A stretch of DNA of 64,000 nucleotides, from the NCBI GenBank assembly GCA_007922305.1, contig ML677386.1, positions 9,556,222-9,620,221 of the forward strand, given 5' to 3'. Within the stretch, counting starts at the first letter, position 1. Each line of letters begins with the position of its first letter. Below, piece after piece: positions 42,613-56,156 of this stretch. Below the pieces are notes generated by a model. It was not told the DNA's origin. It saw only the letters and a list, made by a program, of their open reading frames with translations, and searched no databases. The DNA is from Dermatemys mawii (lineage: Eukaryota > Chordata > Testudines > Dermatemydidae). A program made the translations under genes and the position numbers.

Positions 42613-43035
42613 ATGATCTTGAAGTGGTTGGTTACCAATGGACACCTGACATAAAGTGTAGGGGGGTTTTTTGATCTCCTTTCTGACTACGCCTCCTTGA
42701 ACATCATTGGAGCAGATAATTCAACTTTTTATATTTCAATATATACTTCACAGGCTGGTGAAAATATATCCTGCTTTGTGGGAAATAAACCACTAAAGAC
42801 TATCTGTGTAATAATGGAAGCATATTGTCAGGAAAATTAGAATGGTAGATGTATAGACAGGAGGACTTCCTAAGGAAATGGTGAGTTATTTTACTATAGG
42901 AGGAAAGGAAGTGAATGTAGTAAACTACAATGATGCAGTAAGTCTGATAGACACTGAACAACACTGACTTGACTTTGTTTTCACTTACGCTGGTGTAATC
43001 TCATCGACTGCAATGGGATTACTCGTGATCTACAT

Positions 43036-43698
43036 TGCGTGACAAAGCTCCCAGTTTGTACTTGTGGGTCCTGCACTTCCTGGCAGATTTAGGGGCCTCA
43101 GAAACTCATCTAGGCCCCAGAGTGACCTCCCTTTCTCAGTATAATTGGAAGAGTCACCACTTAGTGAGTTACCTTCATCACAGGCCAGTATGGAAGGTGG
43201 AAAAAGGTGGGGAGCCCAGGCCCACCCTCTACTCCAGGCTCCAGCCCAGGGACCCTAATAGTATCAGCTAAGATGGCTGACCTTTTAGGCACAAAACACA
43301 ATTCAATTCCCTGGGCTACTTCCCCACAGCAGTCCCCGCTTCTTCAAACTCCACTTCACCCTTACCTCAGGACCTCCTTCCTTCTGGATGATATGTTGTC
43401 CACCACTCAGTCTCACCAACAGCACAACCTCCTTCCACAGCTCCTGACACCCACAGCCCACCTGACTAACTGGGAGGTTTTTATCTGGATTCAGCCAGTC
43501 CCTGATTGGCTTCAGGTGTCCCAATTAGGCTAGCTGTTTCTACTCTTTTCTAGAAGGTTCTTAATTGGCCCCAGGTGTCTTGATTGGTCTGGAGTAGCCT
43601 TTGTTTGGCTATCCAGGGAACAGGGACCTGCACATCCTGAAACTAATATACCTGCCTTCCAGCACTCTCCTATATCCTTCTGGTCTGACTCCGTCACA
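43036..43698 (-). repeat. Solo LTR, antisense, gypsy-like
   Basis: On the minus strand it starts TGTGACGGAGTCAGACC at 43698. Following phrases ('cctgttccctggatagcc', 'ccaatcaagacacctgggg', 'gaatccagataaaaacctc', 'gtagcccagggaa') have the flavour of the Gmr1-like LTR ('aagtagcccagggg', 'agagtagagggcgggc') and of known reptile gypsy LTRs, but do not align throughout. 'aaacctcccagttagtcagg' lies where a TATA/R region might be. The other end is put at about 43036 (TG) without a confirmed target duplication. Confidence 0.6.
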
Positions 43699-43984
43699 AC
43701 TAGTATAGATGAGCTCTGAACTGGGCCTTTTGCATGAGTGTGATTAAAATTCTAGTCACCTAGTCTACTCTAAGATTTACTCAAGATTTGCATATAAGGG
43801 TCAATGAAACAGGCTGGAGATGGACAGAAGAAATTTATCATAATAAAATGGTTGCTGTACTTGGATTAATACAAAAATATGTTTTTCACAGTTTTTGATG
43901 AGATTAAGATTGTAACTGAAATATTCTTTAATTTTCAAGGAATTTGGGGATAGTTTTAAAAAACCTACGAAGAAACTACATTTA

Positions 43985-44165
43985 GGACCCTGATTTGCCA
44001 CTCCCTTGCACCTGTATGCAGTCATGTACACCCGCACAAAGTAGGTGTAAAAGTGTTACCAAATCCTATTTCTCTATTACTTTATGCACAGGTTAATTCT
44101 CCACATCCGCTTGACACTTGTTTTGCACAGGTGTAAATGACAACACAAGGTGAACCAGGCCCTAT
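43985..44165. repeat. Palindromic old repeat
   Basis: 'accctgatttgccactccc' on the left faces 'gtgaaccaggccc' on the right, with 'tgtacacccgcacaaagtagg' and 'ttttgcacaggtgtaaatgac' inside. Decayed relative of the palindromic repeats elsewhere. Confidence 0.45.
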
Positions 44166-44169
44166 GTCT

Positions 44170-46824
44170 GTTTATTCTACATACTCCTCAATAATGATGC
44201 CATAAAATACTGTTATAAATGAAAGAAAACTTCCTCTGTCTTCAGAGAGCATTTCCTGTGTAACAGGAAGAGTTCTGACCGTGCAGCTGGGAATACACCA
44301 ACACAGTCCCACAGTAAGGTGAAGAATAGGAGGTGGGAGTAAACTTCTATTCAAAGGATTATTAAATCAAAAGAGAAATGTTTATTTTAAAAGCAGAACA
44401 CATGTATCTAAAACTCTATAAATTGGAACTACTAAGTGCAGACTGATGAGCAAAACCAGAGCAATCGTGTCTAAGCTTTCAGAAGTCAGGTAGACATTTT
44501 ACCTTTGAAAGGGCATAAGTGGTGCAATGATTTAATCCATTGCCCTTCTGTTCTCAGAAGCAGAGTCTGCTTCTGGCATAGTATCACAGGCAGCATCTGT
44601 TTTGTGTTCATATCAATCCTGAGTGGTCATCTGTCAGCATTTAAGCCACCACAAATTCAGCAACACTGGAAATCACTCTTGGGGAAATCCCAGGACTGGA
44701 ATGCTGCTGGCCTGGATTAAGAGAAACTCACATCTCTTTGCAAGGAAGCTCACATGGAGCCATATGTACTCCAAGCTTGTTTTAAGCCAGTGCAACCAAA
44801 CCTTTATGCAGACTGCAAAAGCTACCAAACAAAACCAAGAAACCAAACTAAGAGCCAATTCCTGGCCCTGTGTACAAGGTAGCAAGAGGCAGCATAGCCT
44901 TTTACCACAAAATAAACCATCTATTCACAGGTCAACCATTGCTGAATCAGCCTGGTACACATAGAAAGTGAGGACACAGTGTCTGCTCTGCAATAGCTTA
45001 ATGTGGAGAGTTTCCTGTCCTTCCCAACCAATCCTCTGCAGCACTTGACCAACAGATTTGGAGATTACTGACATTGCTGTACGTCTGCATAAACTTGCCC
45101 TCTAATTTTGTCAATATTAATATTTTCACACGTGGGAAGTATGAAAGCAGGAAATGAGTCTGATTTTTCAGTGTCTGCTGTGTGCTCTGTTTGGTAAGCT
45201 CTCGGGTGAAATGATGGTTGGAGAAAAGGCCCAGCACGTATTAAACTACAGGAATGCCAAACTCAACCTGATCTGTTCAGACTTCTGGCAACAACTTGGC
45301 CAAAGACAGGCAGCTATCTAGGTGCCAAAATTTAGGTATCCAGGTTTGAACATTTTGGCCCTTATTCACAGTTTCCATACTCATAGATTTAACACATGGA
45401 TGGGCACAGTTACTCCCATATTAATAGCGAGATGCCTTTCTTTACAGTGTCCATTCCTGTGAATGCTTCATTTGTAACACCCTTTATTTGCATTTAACAA
45501 GTGATGATGGAAAGATGTTAGGTATTTTCATGAGAAGAAAAACTTAAGTAAGCTACATTCCTATATCATTAATTTAATCTGTGCAATATATAGAGAACAC
45601 GTTGGATCTCTCTGATTCAAAACTATGCTGACAAACAATTGGAATTAACCAATCACATATCTTATACTCCGAATCTTAGCATTTAGGAAACAGTAAAGCA
45701 CCTTTGTCTAAAAAGCCCTTTTCCCCACTCTGATTGCACTGCATAATGATACGCAGCAACTTTGTGGTGGGTTGGATCCCTGTTAGGCGTTTCTCCAGGT
45801 AATGTTCCCAGGTTATAATTCTTGGAGACAGTCCCTAACTTTCACCTACTCCCTTCAAAATTCACCTCCATCTGAAACATAATATCCAACTAGAACTAAT
45901 TATAGGGCATAGGTCATAAGAGGGTTTATTCTGGTTTCAGCAGCACTTCTGTCCCTCTGGGAATAACTATTCACTTTCCATGTATTTCTTATTCTTGAGC
46001 AAAAGAATTGCACATATGGTATATACAAAAACTTGATGATAAATAAGGCAGGAGACAATTGCATGATTCAGAATCAATCTTAACTGAATCCACTCAAATT
46101 CTAAATATTTGGATTCACTGATTCTTGTTATAAAAAGAAAAGGAAATACTAGATAACCTTGTTTAATATGTCAAACATTCAAAACTTGCATTGCAAATAT
46201 AATATATTGTTGCCCCTTTGGCCTAAGTAGTTAGCCAAACTTCAGGGCCATAGAGGACTGTTTCTGCTAGGATGAGACACTGTTCTGTGAGTCAGATATA
46301 TTCTGGGTGCAATCTTGTTTATTCACAAAAACGTACAGAGTCTTGTTTCCTTGAACCCAGAAGAAACAAACAGCAAGACGATTGCTTGCTCAGTAATCCC
46401 AAAGTCTGCCACTCCAGCAAGCACTGTGCCCAAGACACCTTGCCCCTCTGCTTCCTCTGAAGGTCACACTAACAGCTCCTTCTCTTGGCCTCCTTTCTCC
46501 AACACGCATAGGCTGCCTATCAGTTTCTCCACAGATCGCTTAGCTTTTAGGAGAGAGGTAGTGATTAGAGTTGATTAGGAACGTTCTGCCTACATGTTTA
46601 TTTGGGAGGGTTGAAGGAGAGGTATGAAAAATGCAGTTTCTGCAAATTAAAATTTTCTGAGGGAAAATGTACATTTTGTCAATTTTTTTCCAATTTTCTA
46701 TTGGAAAATTGAATTATTTCATTTTGGATCACATTGACCCAAACTGAAAATTTCTGTTTGTCAGACTATATGACAACATTTCATTTTGGGTCATGTTGAT
46801 ATTAATTTGTGTCAACTTCAGCTG
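44170..46824. other. Gene-free stretch
   Basis: 2.6 kb with no recognised gene or well-preserved repeat. Degenerate 'gaaaatt/aatttt' repeats appear around 46640-46800. Confidence 0.45.
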
Positions 46825-46832
46825 CAATGGTA

Positions 46833-47506
46833 CGGGGATTGACAACATGTCCGTACATGGATTCAAGTGTCTGGTCAACATTTTTAGGGTTGTGGGGGCG
46901 CTCACCTTGGGTGGCTCCTTGTCCCTGCTGTTGCTGGCGAAGGTATGACCAAGCATCTCTGCAGGCATGTAGACTCTGTCCCTCCTCCCCTCTCCCAGAG
47001 TGTTGACTCTGCGGCTCCCAGCCCATTGGCTGGGAATCCCGGCCAACGGGAGCTGCAGGGGCAGCACCTGCGGATGGGGAAGGGCACAGAGTCACCTGGC
47101 CTCACCTCCACGTAGGAGCTGGAGGGGGAACATGCTGCTGCTTCTGGGAGCTGCTTGAGGTAAGTGCTGCATGGAGCCTGAACACACACCCCTCACACCT
47201 CACCCCTCTGCCCCAGCCCTGATCCCTCCCACCCTCTGAAACTCTTGGTCCCAGTCTGGAGCACCCTCCTACATCCCAACTCCCTCTCCCGCAGACCTCA
47301 ACCCCTTGCTCCTGCCCAGAGTCCCCTCCCACACCCTAAACCCCTCATTTCTAGCCTCACCCCAGAACCTGCACCACCAGCCCAGAACCCCTTTCTGCCT
47401 CCCACACCTCAGCTCAGAACCCCTTTCCGCCCCTTGTCAATATCAGTCATTAAGTCCAGTAATTTTGTCAAGTATTCATCATGCAACATGGTGTTGCTGA
47501 CCCCTG
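46833..47506. mobile_element. hAT-type element, 674 bp, perfect 8-bp duplication
   Basis: CAATGGTA occurs at 46825-46832 and 47507-47514. The right end GGTGTTGCTGACCCCTG is clear; the left end CGGGGATTGACAACATG is its inverted partner with a lost base and some changes. The interior is GC-rich with 'ccaacgggagctgcaggggc' near 47040 and a C-rich half. Frames on both strands (for example 47245-47544) are low-complexity artefacts. It is inserted in a degenerate 'gaaaatttc'-rich repeat. Confidence 0.85.
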
Positions 47507-47514
47507 CAATGGTA

Positions 47515-50335
47515 GTTTGGGTGCCTCGTAGTCCCATTCTCTGATATGGACCAGGCTACCTGCAAGGACTACATCTCCCATGATTCACCGTCATCTCCCC
47601 TCTAGTTGAACTGCTTCACTGCATTATAGTAGTTAATGGCTGAAGTGCATCATGGAAGAGGTAGTCCAGCTAAAGACCTCAACCAAGAGAGGAAAGTAGA
47701 GGTATGAAACACTGAGGTGACTCAGGTGGACACAAATTAAATGTCAAACCAAGTCAAAAGTAAACATTTCAAATCAGTTAGACATAGCAATGCCCAATGT
47801 CAAAATAAAATGTTCTTGCATTTCCAAATTGAAATTTTTCTGAACTTTCCATTCAGGGAAAAATTCAGTATTTTGACTTTTTGTCCCTATTCAGAATAAA
47901 AAATTTAGAAATATCAGATTTTCCTTTGGCATAAAATTCTGATTTCTGACCTCTGCCAGTAGAGGTAGGCAAGTGGGGTTGTATGCGACAAAATTTGTTC
48001 CTCGGAGCTATCATTTCTGTCTGCAGACTCAAGACCTGGACCACAGTACTTCACTGCTTCTCGTTCAGGAGCACCTGTCCACAATCCGGAGTAACTTTAT
48101 TTTTTTAAAAAAATGTAAATTACGTTTAGCAGAAAATACTGAAATCCACAGAAAGACTATGTAAATCCATGGTGAAGGGCAGAATTTTTCTGATGTGTAT
48201 TTCTAGTAGATAAAATCATAGCTCACTTCTCCAAGTTAAATTAAATCCAGGATGAATAATCTTGCTCACAGCAGGAGTGGCATTTGCATTATAATTCCCA
48301 AAACCACTTCTTTTGCTTATTACATTTCTAAAAAACAGGATTTCGCCTCATGTAAGCAATTCCCCAAAGAACAGGTGTTTATAATAGAAGTGACTGTGAG
48401 TGGCTGATGATTTTTATGTTATTTCAATAAATAATGTGAATCACCTACCAATGTCTCAGTTTTGTTCAATTATTAAACAGTACAGCCTTTCTTCTGATTT
48501 TTGAAACTGTGTGAGTAGAACTGTTCCTTTACATTGGTTTTTCATGAGACCTTGGCATATTACCAGAACACCACAATGTAATGTACACAGGTGGTAAATG
48601 AGTTTACTTTTCTTTCCAAGGATCACTATACAGTGTGTGCTGCATATACTATTAAAGGTATCAAATATTTATGCAGATGTGTGGCAGTGTTGGATTTGCT
48701 GTAAGTGCATTGTAGAAGTAAAATATGGGTCTAGAATAAAACACTTTTCACTATAAAAAGACTGATCATACTTTCACAGGTGGTTGTTTCTGGGAACTTT
48801 GCTCACATTTGAGTAATGCTAGATATCGCCCTTTTCTTGATGTCTTAAGTAAAATGGGGTCATAAAAGAAAATAAAGAGAGCAGATGCCAGATTTTTTTT
48901 CACTCAGCTCTTTCCTTACTAGATATATGGTAAAGAATATTTTTTAAATTACGTTGGCCAATTTTTTCTCCCACTTTCTCTGTGTTGTAACTTGCTACGG
49001 CAATTACATCAATTGAGAATATTGATCCAGCTTCTTACAGCTCCATATGTCTGGCAGGAAGACAATACTTTTTTCCAGAGGAAGCAGGGCCAGCCTTAAA
49101 TTTTTTTGCATGACCTGCAAAACTTTTTACACTATCCACACCTCCAGTGTAAAGTGTAGAGAAGTAGGGGATGCCAATTTGCTAGCAGCATTTTGTGGCA
49201 CGTAGCACTGACAAAAAGGTTATATAAAGGGTCAAATTTATACCACGAATTCATGGCCTCCATCCCAAACCAGCGGTATTTGGGAAACAGCTCAGAACTT
49301 ACCATGAAGTACTGGTGTGATTATCAGGGCTTAGCTGAGTGGGATTCAAAGACACATTGTGAGAGTTGAGCTGCCTATTCACTGGAATGAATAGATGTCC
49401 GGCTGGGTGGCCTCTGTGGTGTTTGCTCCAGGGAAGTATAGCTGGCTGGTGCATCTAATGTGGCAGTAGGGAGTAAGGCAAGTCATCCCCCCAAATGTAA
49501 CTTGCAAAGACTATCTGACTTCAAACAGCAAATAACAGTGTAATAAATGTGTGGGCTAATCTAGAATTTCTCTTTTAAATTACATTGTGTACTTTGTCCT
49601 TCTACTATGCCTGGAAATGTGCATCTGTAATTGTCATTTGAGATGTATCTTTACAAATTGTATTTATTACCATTAAAGGCAATGGCAATTTTGTACAGAG
49701 TCCAGTGGGTGCAGGGTCAGGATAGAGCCTAAGAAGAGGTCCTGCACTTGTCTGACTTCCTCTAATTTAATGTGTTGTCAGACTTCTCCATGCATGCAGA
49801 CTTCTCCAGACTTCTCCTATAGATTTGAACCATTTTTCATGTCCATTCTGCTCTTGTCTTTGCTATGTTTAAGAATTAAGTACTAGGCTATGATTTTCAA
49901 TTTTTTGGAAGACTTCTCTTTTTTTGAGTGCTCTTCATGTTTAATTGACCCTCCCGTTCTCCTCCTGTTCACATTTCACTCAACAAATCTCTAGGCCTTA
50001 TGTCAAGGCCCATTCAGTTTTCCTTAATGGAAAAAGGGGTAAATCTCATCTATTCCCCCTTTCTGTCAAGGAGAGCTGAACGGAACTCTCTTCATAGTTC
50101 ATTAGACCTGCTGATTAATTGGCCAGAGGGAACACTGTTGAGCAACACACTCCTAGGGCCAGTTTTGGCATAACTCCACTGGAATTATACCTCTGACCTC
50201 CTTATACATGGAATGAATTTGGCCTTCTCACTGTTTCAATTGGGCCAGGGAGTGAGAGGAAGAACTAGAAATGCTGTATATATTGTTTGAAAGATACAAC
50301 ACTCCATATGGTCTTTAGAAAGTATTCAGAGTCAA
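47515..50335. other. Gene-free stretch
   Basis: Nothing clear except degenerate 'aaattgaaatttttc' repeats at 47760-47950, like those at 16.9, 46.7 and 53.3 kb. No coding evidence. Confidence 0.45.
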
Positions 50336-50445
50336 AGAGTTTAAGGCCAGAAGGGAAAAATCAGATCATGTAGTCCAACCTCCTATATGTCACAGGAGGC
50401 TAACACACCAACCATCCACATATTAAATCCAACAACAGGAATGGG
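50336..50445 (-). repeat. CR1-type 3' end fragment, antisense
   Basis: 'gagtttaaggccagaaggg', 'tcagatcatgtagtccaacc' and 'ctcctatatgtcacaggagg' are the reverse of a common CR1 3' UTR ('cctgacctcctgtga'-like). Short and old. Confidence 0.65.
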
Positions 50446-50449
50446 ACCA

Positions 50450-52397
50450 AGGTATTACAGCCCTCAAGAGACTAAACTATTTCTCGTCAGAAAGCTGCTC
50501 AGTATCAGTCTGAACCCAGCTCCCACTCTTGTTGCTGCAGCTGCCACCAGCTCTTAACTATTTCTTACTACTTTAAAAGCAGAGAAGGAAAATAAAAACA
50601 CGTGCAATCTTCATAATATCCTCATGCATATTTTAATATTACTCCTCGGGTGGCTTTAAATTATACATTAATCTTGCTGGCATTTTTCTACAGTCTTTCC
50701 CCACAGGAGTATACATTTTACAGGGCTGAAATAGGACACAGGCTGCAGGAATCACAAATCTGAATAATTTTTGCAATTGCATGTATGTGTCATATACAAT
50801 GTATTACATCTCTAGCTGTAAAAATTAAGTGACATTTGCATTCATTAACTATATATGAAATCTAATTCTGTTAAGTCCAGCAGCATTAAGTCTGTCTGTC
50901 TGTTGCTGATGTTGCAGCTGAAGGACATGATATCTTCTCTGCACATTTTGTTTCATGACCTAATAAAGCCAGGAATTAGATCCTGGCTTGATGCCTTTGG
51001 AAATCCAGCTCAGTGAGCATACAACATGAAAGCTGTGGATGTAAATTATTTATATTCATCATTGTCCAAAATATTAATTTACCAAAAAAGGTTTAAAAGA
51101 TTAAGCAAACTGTGGGCATGGTGCCCACAGTTGAACAGATTTAAGAGACCTTTCAAAATCACACTTATTATCTTCCAGCTTTGTTATAGATACCATCAAG
51201 AAGGATTGTTAACATTTCATCAAGTCTATTTACAGAATCAAAGACTTACTATTACATTTCATGATATGTACTGAAAACTTATGATCTCCTTCGCCATGAC
51301 CCCAGAAAATGATGGGCTTAATTTTTGTGAACATATATTTTCATGGCTTTTAGCAGATGTAAGCGTTAGAGAACAATTATACGTTTAAGACAAAAAATGA
51401 ATAAAAAAAAAAAAACACTGGCCACTTGTATGGCTTGTTTCACCAGAAGAGCAGCTCAATGGATTCTACAAACATAGGCCCTGACTCTACAAATAGATCT
51501 ATGCAGGCAGTCCCTTTGTGTCTACATGGAGCCTCTCTGAAGTCAAGATGCCATGCATTTTGATTGCATTAGGATTGATTACTAAAGTTTTCCTTTAAAT
51601 ACATCTGGTCTCTCAGTGGTGTGAGAGGCTATTTTTCAAGTACTGAAACTTCTCTGCTATAGCTATTCTATTTTTTTGGTGGATCACATCTATCTAATGT
51701 ATTTCAATGACTGGTGTCTCCTTCACAGCTAAAAGCAAAGTATTGCATGAACTATGCTTTCCCTTTTGTATTCTAGAATGTGGTGAAAAGAGCTCATTAA
51801 TGAAAGTCATTGTACCATCATCTTTCTCTCCAAGCTACATCATCACTCCCCAGAAACCTACAGCATCAGCCTTCGTTATTTTCCACCTCTTTTGGAAGAT
51901 AATTGTGCTGACAAGTCATTACTCTGCTAGTGACATGGACAGTAAACCCTCGGCTATATTTATTTCTTATTACTCTGTGTTACTTTGCAGGCGGTAACTT
52001 TTCATCTCTCTATTTTATTTATGAGTAAACACAGACCATTTAGGTCTGGAACAAAAATGTGCCCCAGAGATGTGTGGGCAGCAAATTATTCAGGCTGCTG
52101 AGAACCTGAATTTTAATAAGATGCATAAAGTCAAACTCAGGTCATGTTTGGAAGAAGTTAGAAAATCACATTTAGTAAGATTTGAAACTTATTAAACAAA
52201 CAAAATGAAATATACTTTTTATTTTTCCCATACCAGCTTCTGACTGGGACCAGAAACACCAAACACTGTGAGAAAAGTTTTTCTTATGGAATTTCCCATC
52301 AGAAAGTGAGTGAAATCTCACAAGTGTATGATCTGGAAACATTTACAACCCAAGGTCTGGTTCCTGAACCTTGGTTCAGGCTGCTTTGCGCTGAGGT
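50450..52397. other. Gene-free stretch
   Basis: AT-rich unique DNA. A short perfect stem, CTGTGGGCA/TGCCCACAG with three loop bases, lies at 51109-51129. The 96-codon frame at 51707-51997 has no recognisable domain. Confidence 0.4.
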
Positions 52398-52405
52398 AGC
52401 ATAAA

Positions 52406-53156
52406 CAGGGCTGGTGCAAGGACATTTTGCTCCCGAGGTGAAATTTCCACCTTGCGCCCCGTGCCCTCTTGTCCCCAGGGCATCGCTTATTACAAACTTT
52501 CAAAATACTTTCAAGAATACACCCTTTTTAGTCACGTATACTTCCTTCCTTCATTCTTTCATATCAGCGTCTACTACATTTTATTCTACCTTTAGAATAT
52601 CCAATTATTTTATTAATAAAATTTATAAAATTAGAATGGTAGATACTCCATCATATAACTGACAATATCAATATGACAAATTTCAACAACCTACACACAC
52701 ATATTCGCACATAAACATATACACTCAAATACTTAACATACACACACAATTGACACACAGTATTAGCAAAATGATGCAGCAGCACTTGCCAGAGTCTTAG
52801 CTCTGAAACAACTCAACAAAAATAGTTAGCCTCTGCGACAACCTCTGAAAACTAGTAAACTTAGCATTATAAACAGCCTGTCAGAATGGGTAATTGCTAC
52901 GTGCGACGAGAAAAAAGATGTTATTGCCACTTTGTACCATAGTGAAGCAGTACGCTTGTGCCCACAACGCGGAGCTAGCATGGGCTATAGCTGTAACGTA
53001 CAAGAGAATGACAAGTTGATATGCATGCTCAACGACATTTCTCTTTTCTTTATTCATTCTTTACCAGCAAATAGTATAAAAAAAATTGAGGCACCCCTTT
53101 TGTTTCCCCCAAATCTTGGCGCCCTAGGCGGCCGCCTAGTGGTTACACTGGCCCTG
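52406..53156. mobile_element. hAT-type element, 751 bp, perfect 8-bp duplication
   Basis: AGCATAAA flanks it at 52398-52405 and 53157-53164. Ends are CAGGGCTGGTGCAAGG and GGTTACACTGGCCCTG, partly inverted. Just inside lie 'cttgcgccccgtgccc' (left) and 'ttggcgccctaggcggccgc' (right). The middle has an AC-rich simple region (52690-52760). No transposase is recognisable. Confidence 0.88.
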
Positions 53157-53269
53157 AGCATAAAGCAGCCAGAAAGCCACCCTAAAAGGGAAGCTGAGAA
53201 TTGCTCCCATCACAGGGAGTCCTTGGATGCTGTGCCACCTGTCATCACTCAAGCTTGCTGAGAATTTTC

Positions 53270-53600
53270 TCTGGGAATTGCCCCTTTTGCAAAAATTTAA
53301 GTTTTCTGCAGGAAAATTTCAATTTTGAAAAAAGAATATCCCATTTTCTGTTGGGAAACATTGACATGATGGATTCCTGACCCCCACGCCCACAGAAGGC
53401 TTTTGTCAATCTCACTTTCTGCCTGCAGAGAGAAAGTGAAATTAATCAGAGCTTTCCAGGTAGGCCAGAAGATTCCATTTTGGTTCTCCCAAAAGAGATT
53501 TTTTTTTTTAAAGAAAAAAATCCCTTCCTGCAAAACAACTTTGTGTTTTCAGCCATACTTGGATGGGAAAAATACTCAAAAATGGGATTTTTTTTTTTGC
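53270..53600. repeat. Degenerate gaaaattt-type repeat
   Basis: Runs of 'aaatttcaattttgaaaaa' and 'ggattttttttttt' alternate on both strands, as around 16840-17105, 46640-46800 and 47760-47950. They may be one decayed repeat family. The frames at 53403-53728 are by-products. Confidence 0.4.
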
Positions 53601-54099
53601 AGGAATGGATTTTCATTTTCCAGTCAGGTCTATTCCTCAGCACAGATGGCATTGTCAGGAGTAAGAAGGAAGGCATGCCAGGGAAGAAAAGGGGCGTAGT
53701 GGAGCATTGGAACTGCTGCAAATCATGACAGAGGCCGTTTTAGCTCTCTGGCAGCCCCGAAGGAGCAGAAACGTGATGCCTATTCTACCCACCCCCACTG
53801 TACCAAGTGTGAATTCAGTTAACTGAAAAATGAACTCCAATGATTAGATCTTGGATATCCTTCGTATGTGTAGTTCCCATTAAAATCAAGGCTCACACTG
53901 CAGGATTGTGCTACAGTTTTGCACAGGCCTCATAAGTCAGGAGTGAAGCCATTGACTCCAGTGGAATTACACAAGAGCAGTACAGTGTAATTGAAAGGAG
54001 AATCATGCCCAAGAGCTTTGCATAAGCCTCAGGTGCCCATCCAAATTTTCAGGTGCTTCTCTTAATGGAAACTTTCACAGTTCTCCTGTGTCTAATCAT

Positions 54100-54305
54100 T
54101 TCTTATTGTTAGAATTATGATGGCACCTCTAGATCCTCTTGAGATCAGGGCCCCATTGTATTAAGCATTCTACAAATATATAGTGAGAAACAGTCTCCAT
54201 CCAAGAAGCTTACAATTTATACAGACCTGATTGACAAGAGGTGGGAGGAAAGTATTATCACCCCCATTTTGCAAATGAGACACTGAGGCATAGAGAGATT
54301 ATTAA
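54100..54305 (+). repeat. MIR/L2-like old repeat
   Basis: 'gcacctctagatcctcttga', 'gatcagggccccattgtatta', 'agcattctacaaatatatag', 'tctccatccaagaagcttac', 'cacccccattttgcaaatga' form the common composite old amniote repeat. Confidence 0.65.
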
Positions 54306-55112
54306 CAGAGACTTTTTCCTTCCTGCCATTATTCTAAGAAACAAGAAAAAATAGCACTGAAAATGCTTAAATTTATCTAAATGCCAAATAGTATACATGT
54401 CTTCTCAGTGGCGGTCTAACATGGAACGGATAACAGGCAATATTTAGCCAACATTTAACGAACAGAGCTATTTTCACTTTGGAAACTCACGGCGTCACAA
54501 TCCATTTTGATAGTTCGCAGTACTGAAGTCCAACAGGAAGTCCACACTGCTGCAGAACACTAGTAATGCTACAGTGTGACAATGGGCAGTAGTGGGTTAT
54601 AGACTGTATTGATTTACTGCCTGACAATTTTATTTATTGTATAGTACGGGTAAAAGATTATAACTTAATGGATGTACTTCACTAGGTTGCCTGATCAAAA
54701 TTGTTGCCTTAGAGTATTTTTAGCTTGTGAGAATCCCCAATTCTTCTATAAGCAGAAGGTCATCGCTACCCTGAAGTGCATTCATCTCTCTGTGTCCCTG
54801 GTGCTGCTGCTGCTGCAGATGCTCACAAACTCTGGAATTCAAACAAAGCAAAGTGTAACTCTTCCAAATGGTACTTGGGAGAGTGACAAGGATCCCATTA
54901 AGCTGACACGGTATCATGCCTTTCTTTGTACTTTAAGAGTATTTCCTAACTAATTAAACAAACTGATTTTAGCCTGCTGCTTGTAAGCGCTGTGTAACAG
55001 GACAATAAAATAGAGGAGGCCATGTGAGCAGTGCCATACCCAAGGCTGTTTCAGGCCCTGGCCTCAGGGTATAATTCTATTGGTTAAACAGAGAACTCAT
55101 GAGTAACATCAA

Positions 55113-55824
55113 TGTAGTAGGATGAGGCCCTGAAACATAAACTCTTGTATCAGAGGCCCAGTATGAGGCCTGAAGCCTAAGGCCTGAGCTAAAGTAATGG
55201 TCAAGACTTTGCTAACATAAAGCAAAGTTAAGCTGTGAGCTAGAGGCAGGCCCTGCTCACAGAAGTTGTCAAGGAAAGGGCTGATGCTGCAAAAGTACAC
55301 AGATCTAAGAGGTACCAAGACACTGGTACATTCCATACAGATAACAAGGAACAGGATGACCCATCCTAAAGACAGGGGCAAAAGGGTAACATGATGGATA
55401 GAGTTGTTTTGATCGAACCAACTTGTACAAGGTGAGAGGCGGCACCTTACTACGTAGAGGGGATGCATCTTCCTACGTAAAGGGGATGCACCTCAGTACG
55501 TCAGGAGTGATGTGTAACTTGTTTGTACCTGTGTATAAGAATAACAGCCCTGGGGCAGTGTCTTTGGCCAGCCTAGGGGGCATTAGCGTTCCTGCTACTG
55601 ACTGAGCTGAGTCCATTGTCAGGGGGCACAAATTCATAGTATGTCCTGTAGAGTCTATGGGAAACTATCACTGTGCTTCGTTTGGCAATAAACCTGGCCC
55701 GGGTGCCTTCGTACCTTACTAGTGTTAGTTGTCATTGGGGGTTCTCTTGGGTCTGCTGTGTCAGTGATCTGCGCAGAGCTGAGGCAGCACACAGAGGGAA
55801 CACGCATGCAGCCGACTGATATCA
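55113..55824 (+). repeat. Retroviral-type solo LTR (about 710 bp)
   Basis: It contains a U3-like part with TACGTA/TACGTC boxes at exact 23-bp spacing (55451, 55474, 55497), a TATA-like box (gtataaga, 55532-55539), and AATAAA (55687-55692) followed by 'cctggcccgggtgcc' and 'cattgggggttctc', typical of R/U5 of reptile endogenous retrovirus LTRs. No internal gag-pol follows. The limits TG (55113) and CA (55824) are provisional, because no clean target duplication was found. Confidence 0.7.
55440..55510 (+). promoter_or_regulatory. U3 enhancer-like triplicate, 23-bp period
   Basis: TACGTAGAGGGGATGCATC, TACGTAAAGGGGATGCACC and TACGTCAGGAGTGATG repeat every 23 bases. The third contains TACGTCA, the complement of TGACGTA, a CREB/ATF-type half-site. 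Such short direct repeats upstream of a TATA box are typical retroviral enhancers; activity is inferred. Confidence 0.55.
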
Positions 55825-56156
55825 TCATCGAACAAGAGCAGAGCACCACACCGGTAGCTACTGACAACAATCAAAACAAAACAATTTCCCTGCTCAGTCC
55901 CCAGAGGCTTTTCCCTTGCCTCTCACAGGTGAAAGGAGGACACACTCCTCCCTTAAATCCCTGACTGGGTCATGTGATGGGTGGGTAGCCCTTCTGTAAC
56001 ATGCAGAGTGGCAGAGACTGTAGGGTTATGGCAAAATACATGCTTTACTGCACCCTGGCTTAGTCTGTGTTTACTGTGCCTTATTATTGCAATTCTATCT
56101 AGATTCTTACATGGCTTTCATTGCAGTGATATCTGAAATAACGGTCACCAGAGCCG

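Noticed and set aside
53403..53728. Overlapping frames of about 80-98 codons on both strands
   Set aside because: They run through poly-T/poly-A-like degenerate repeats and encode F/K-rich low-complexity strings.
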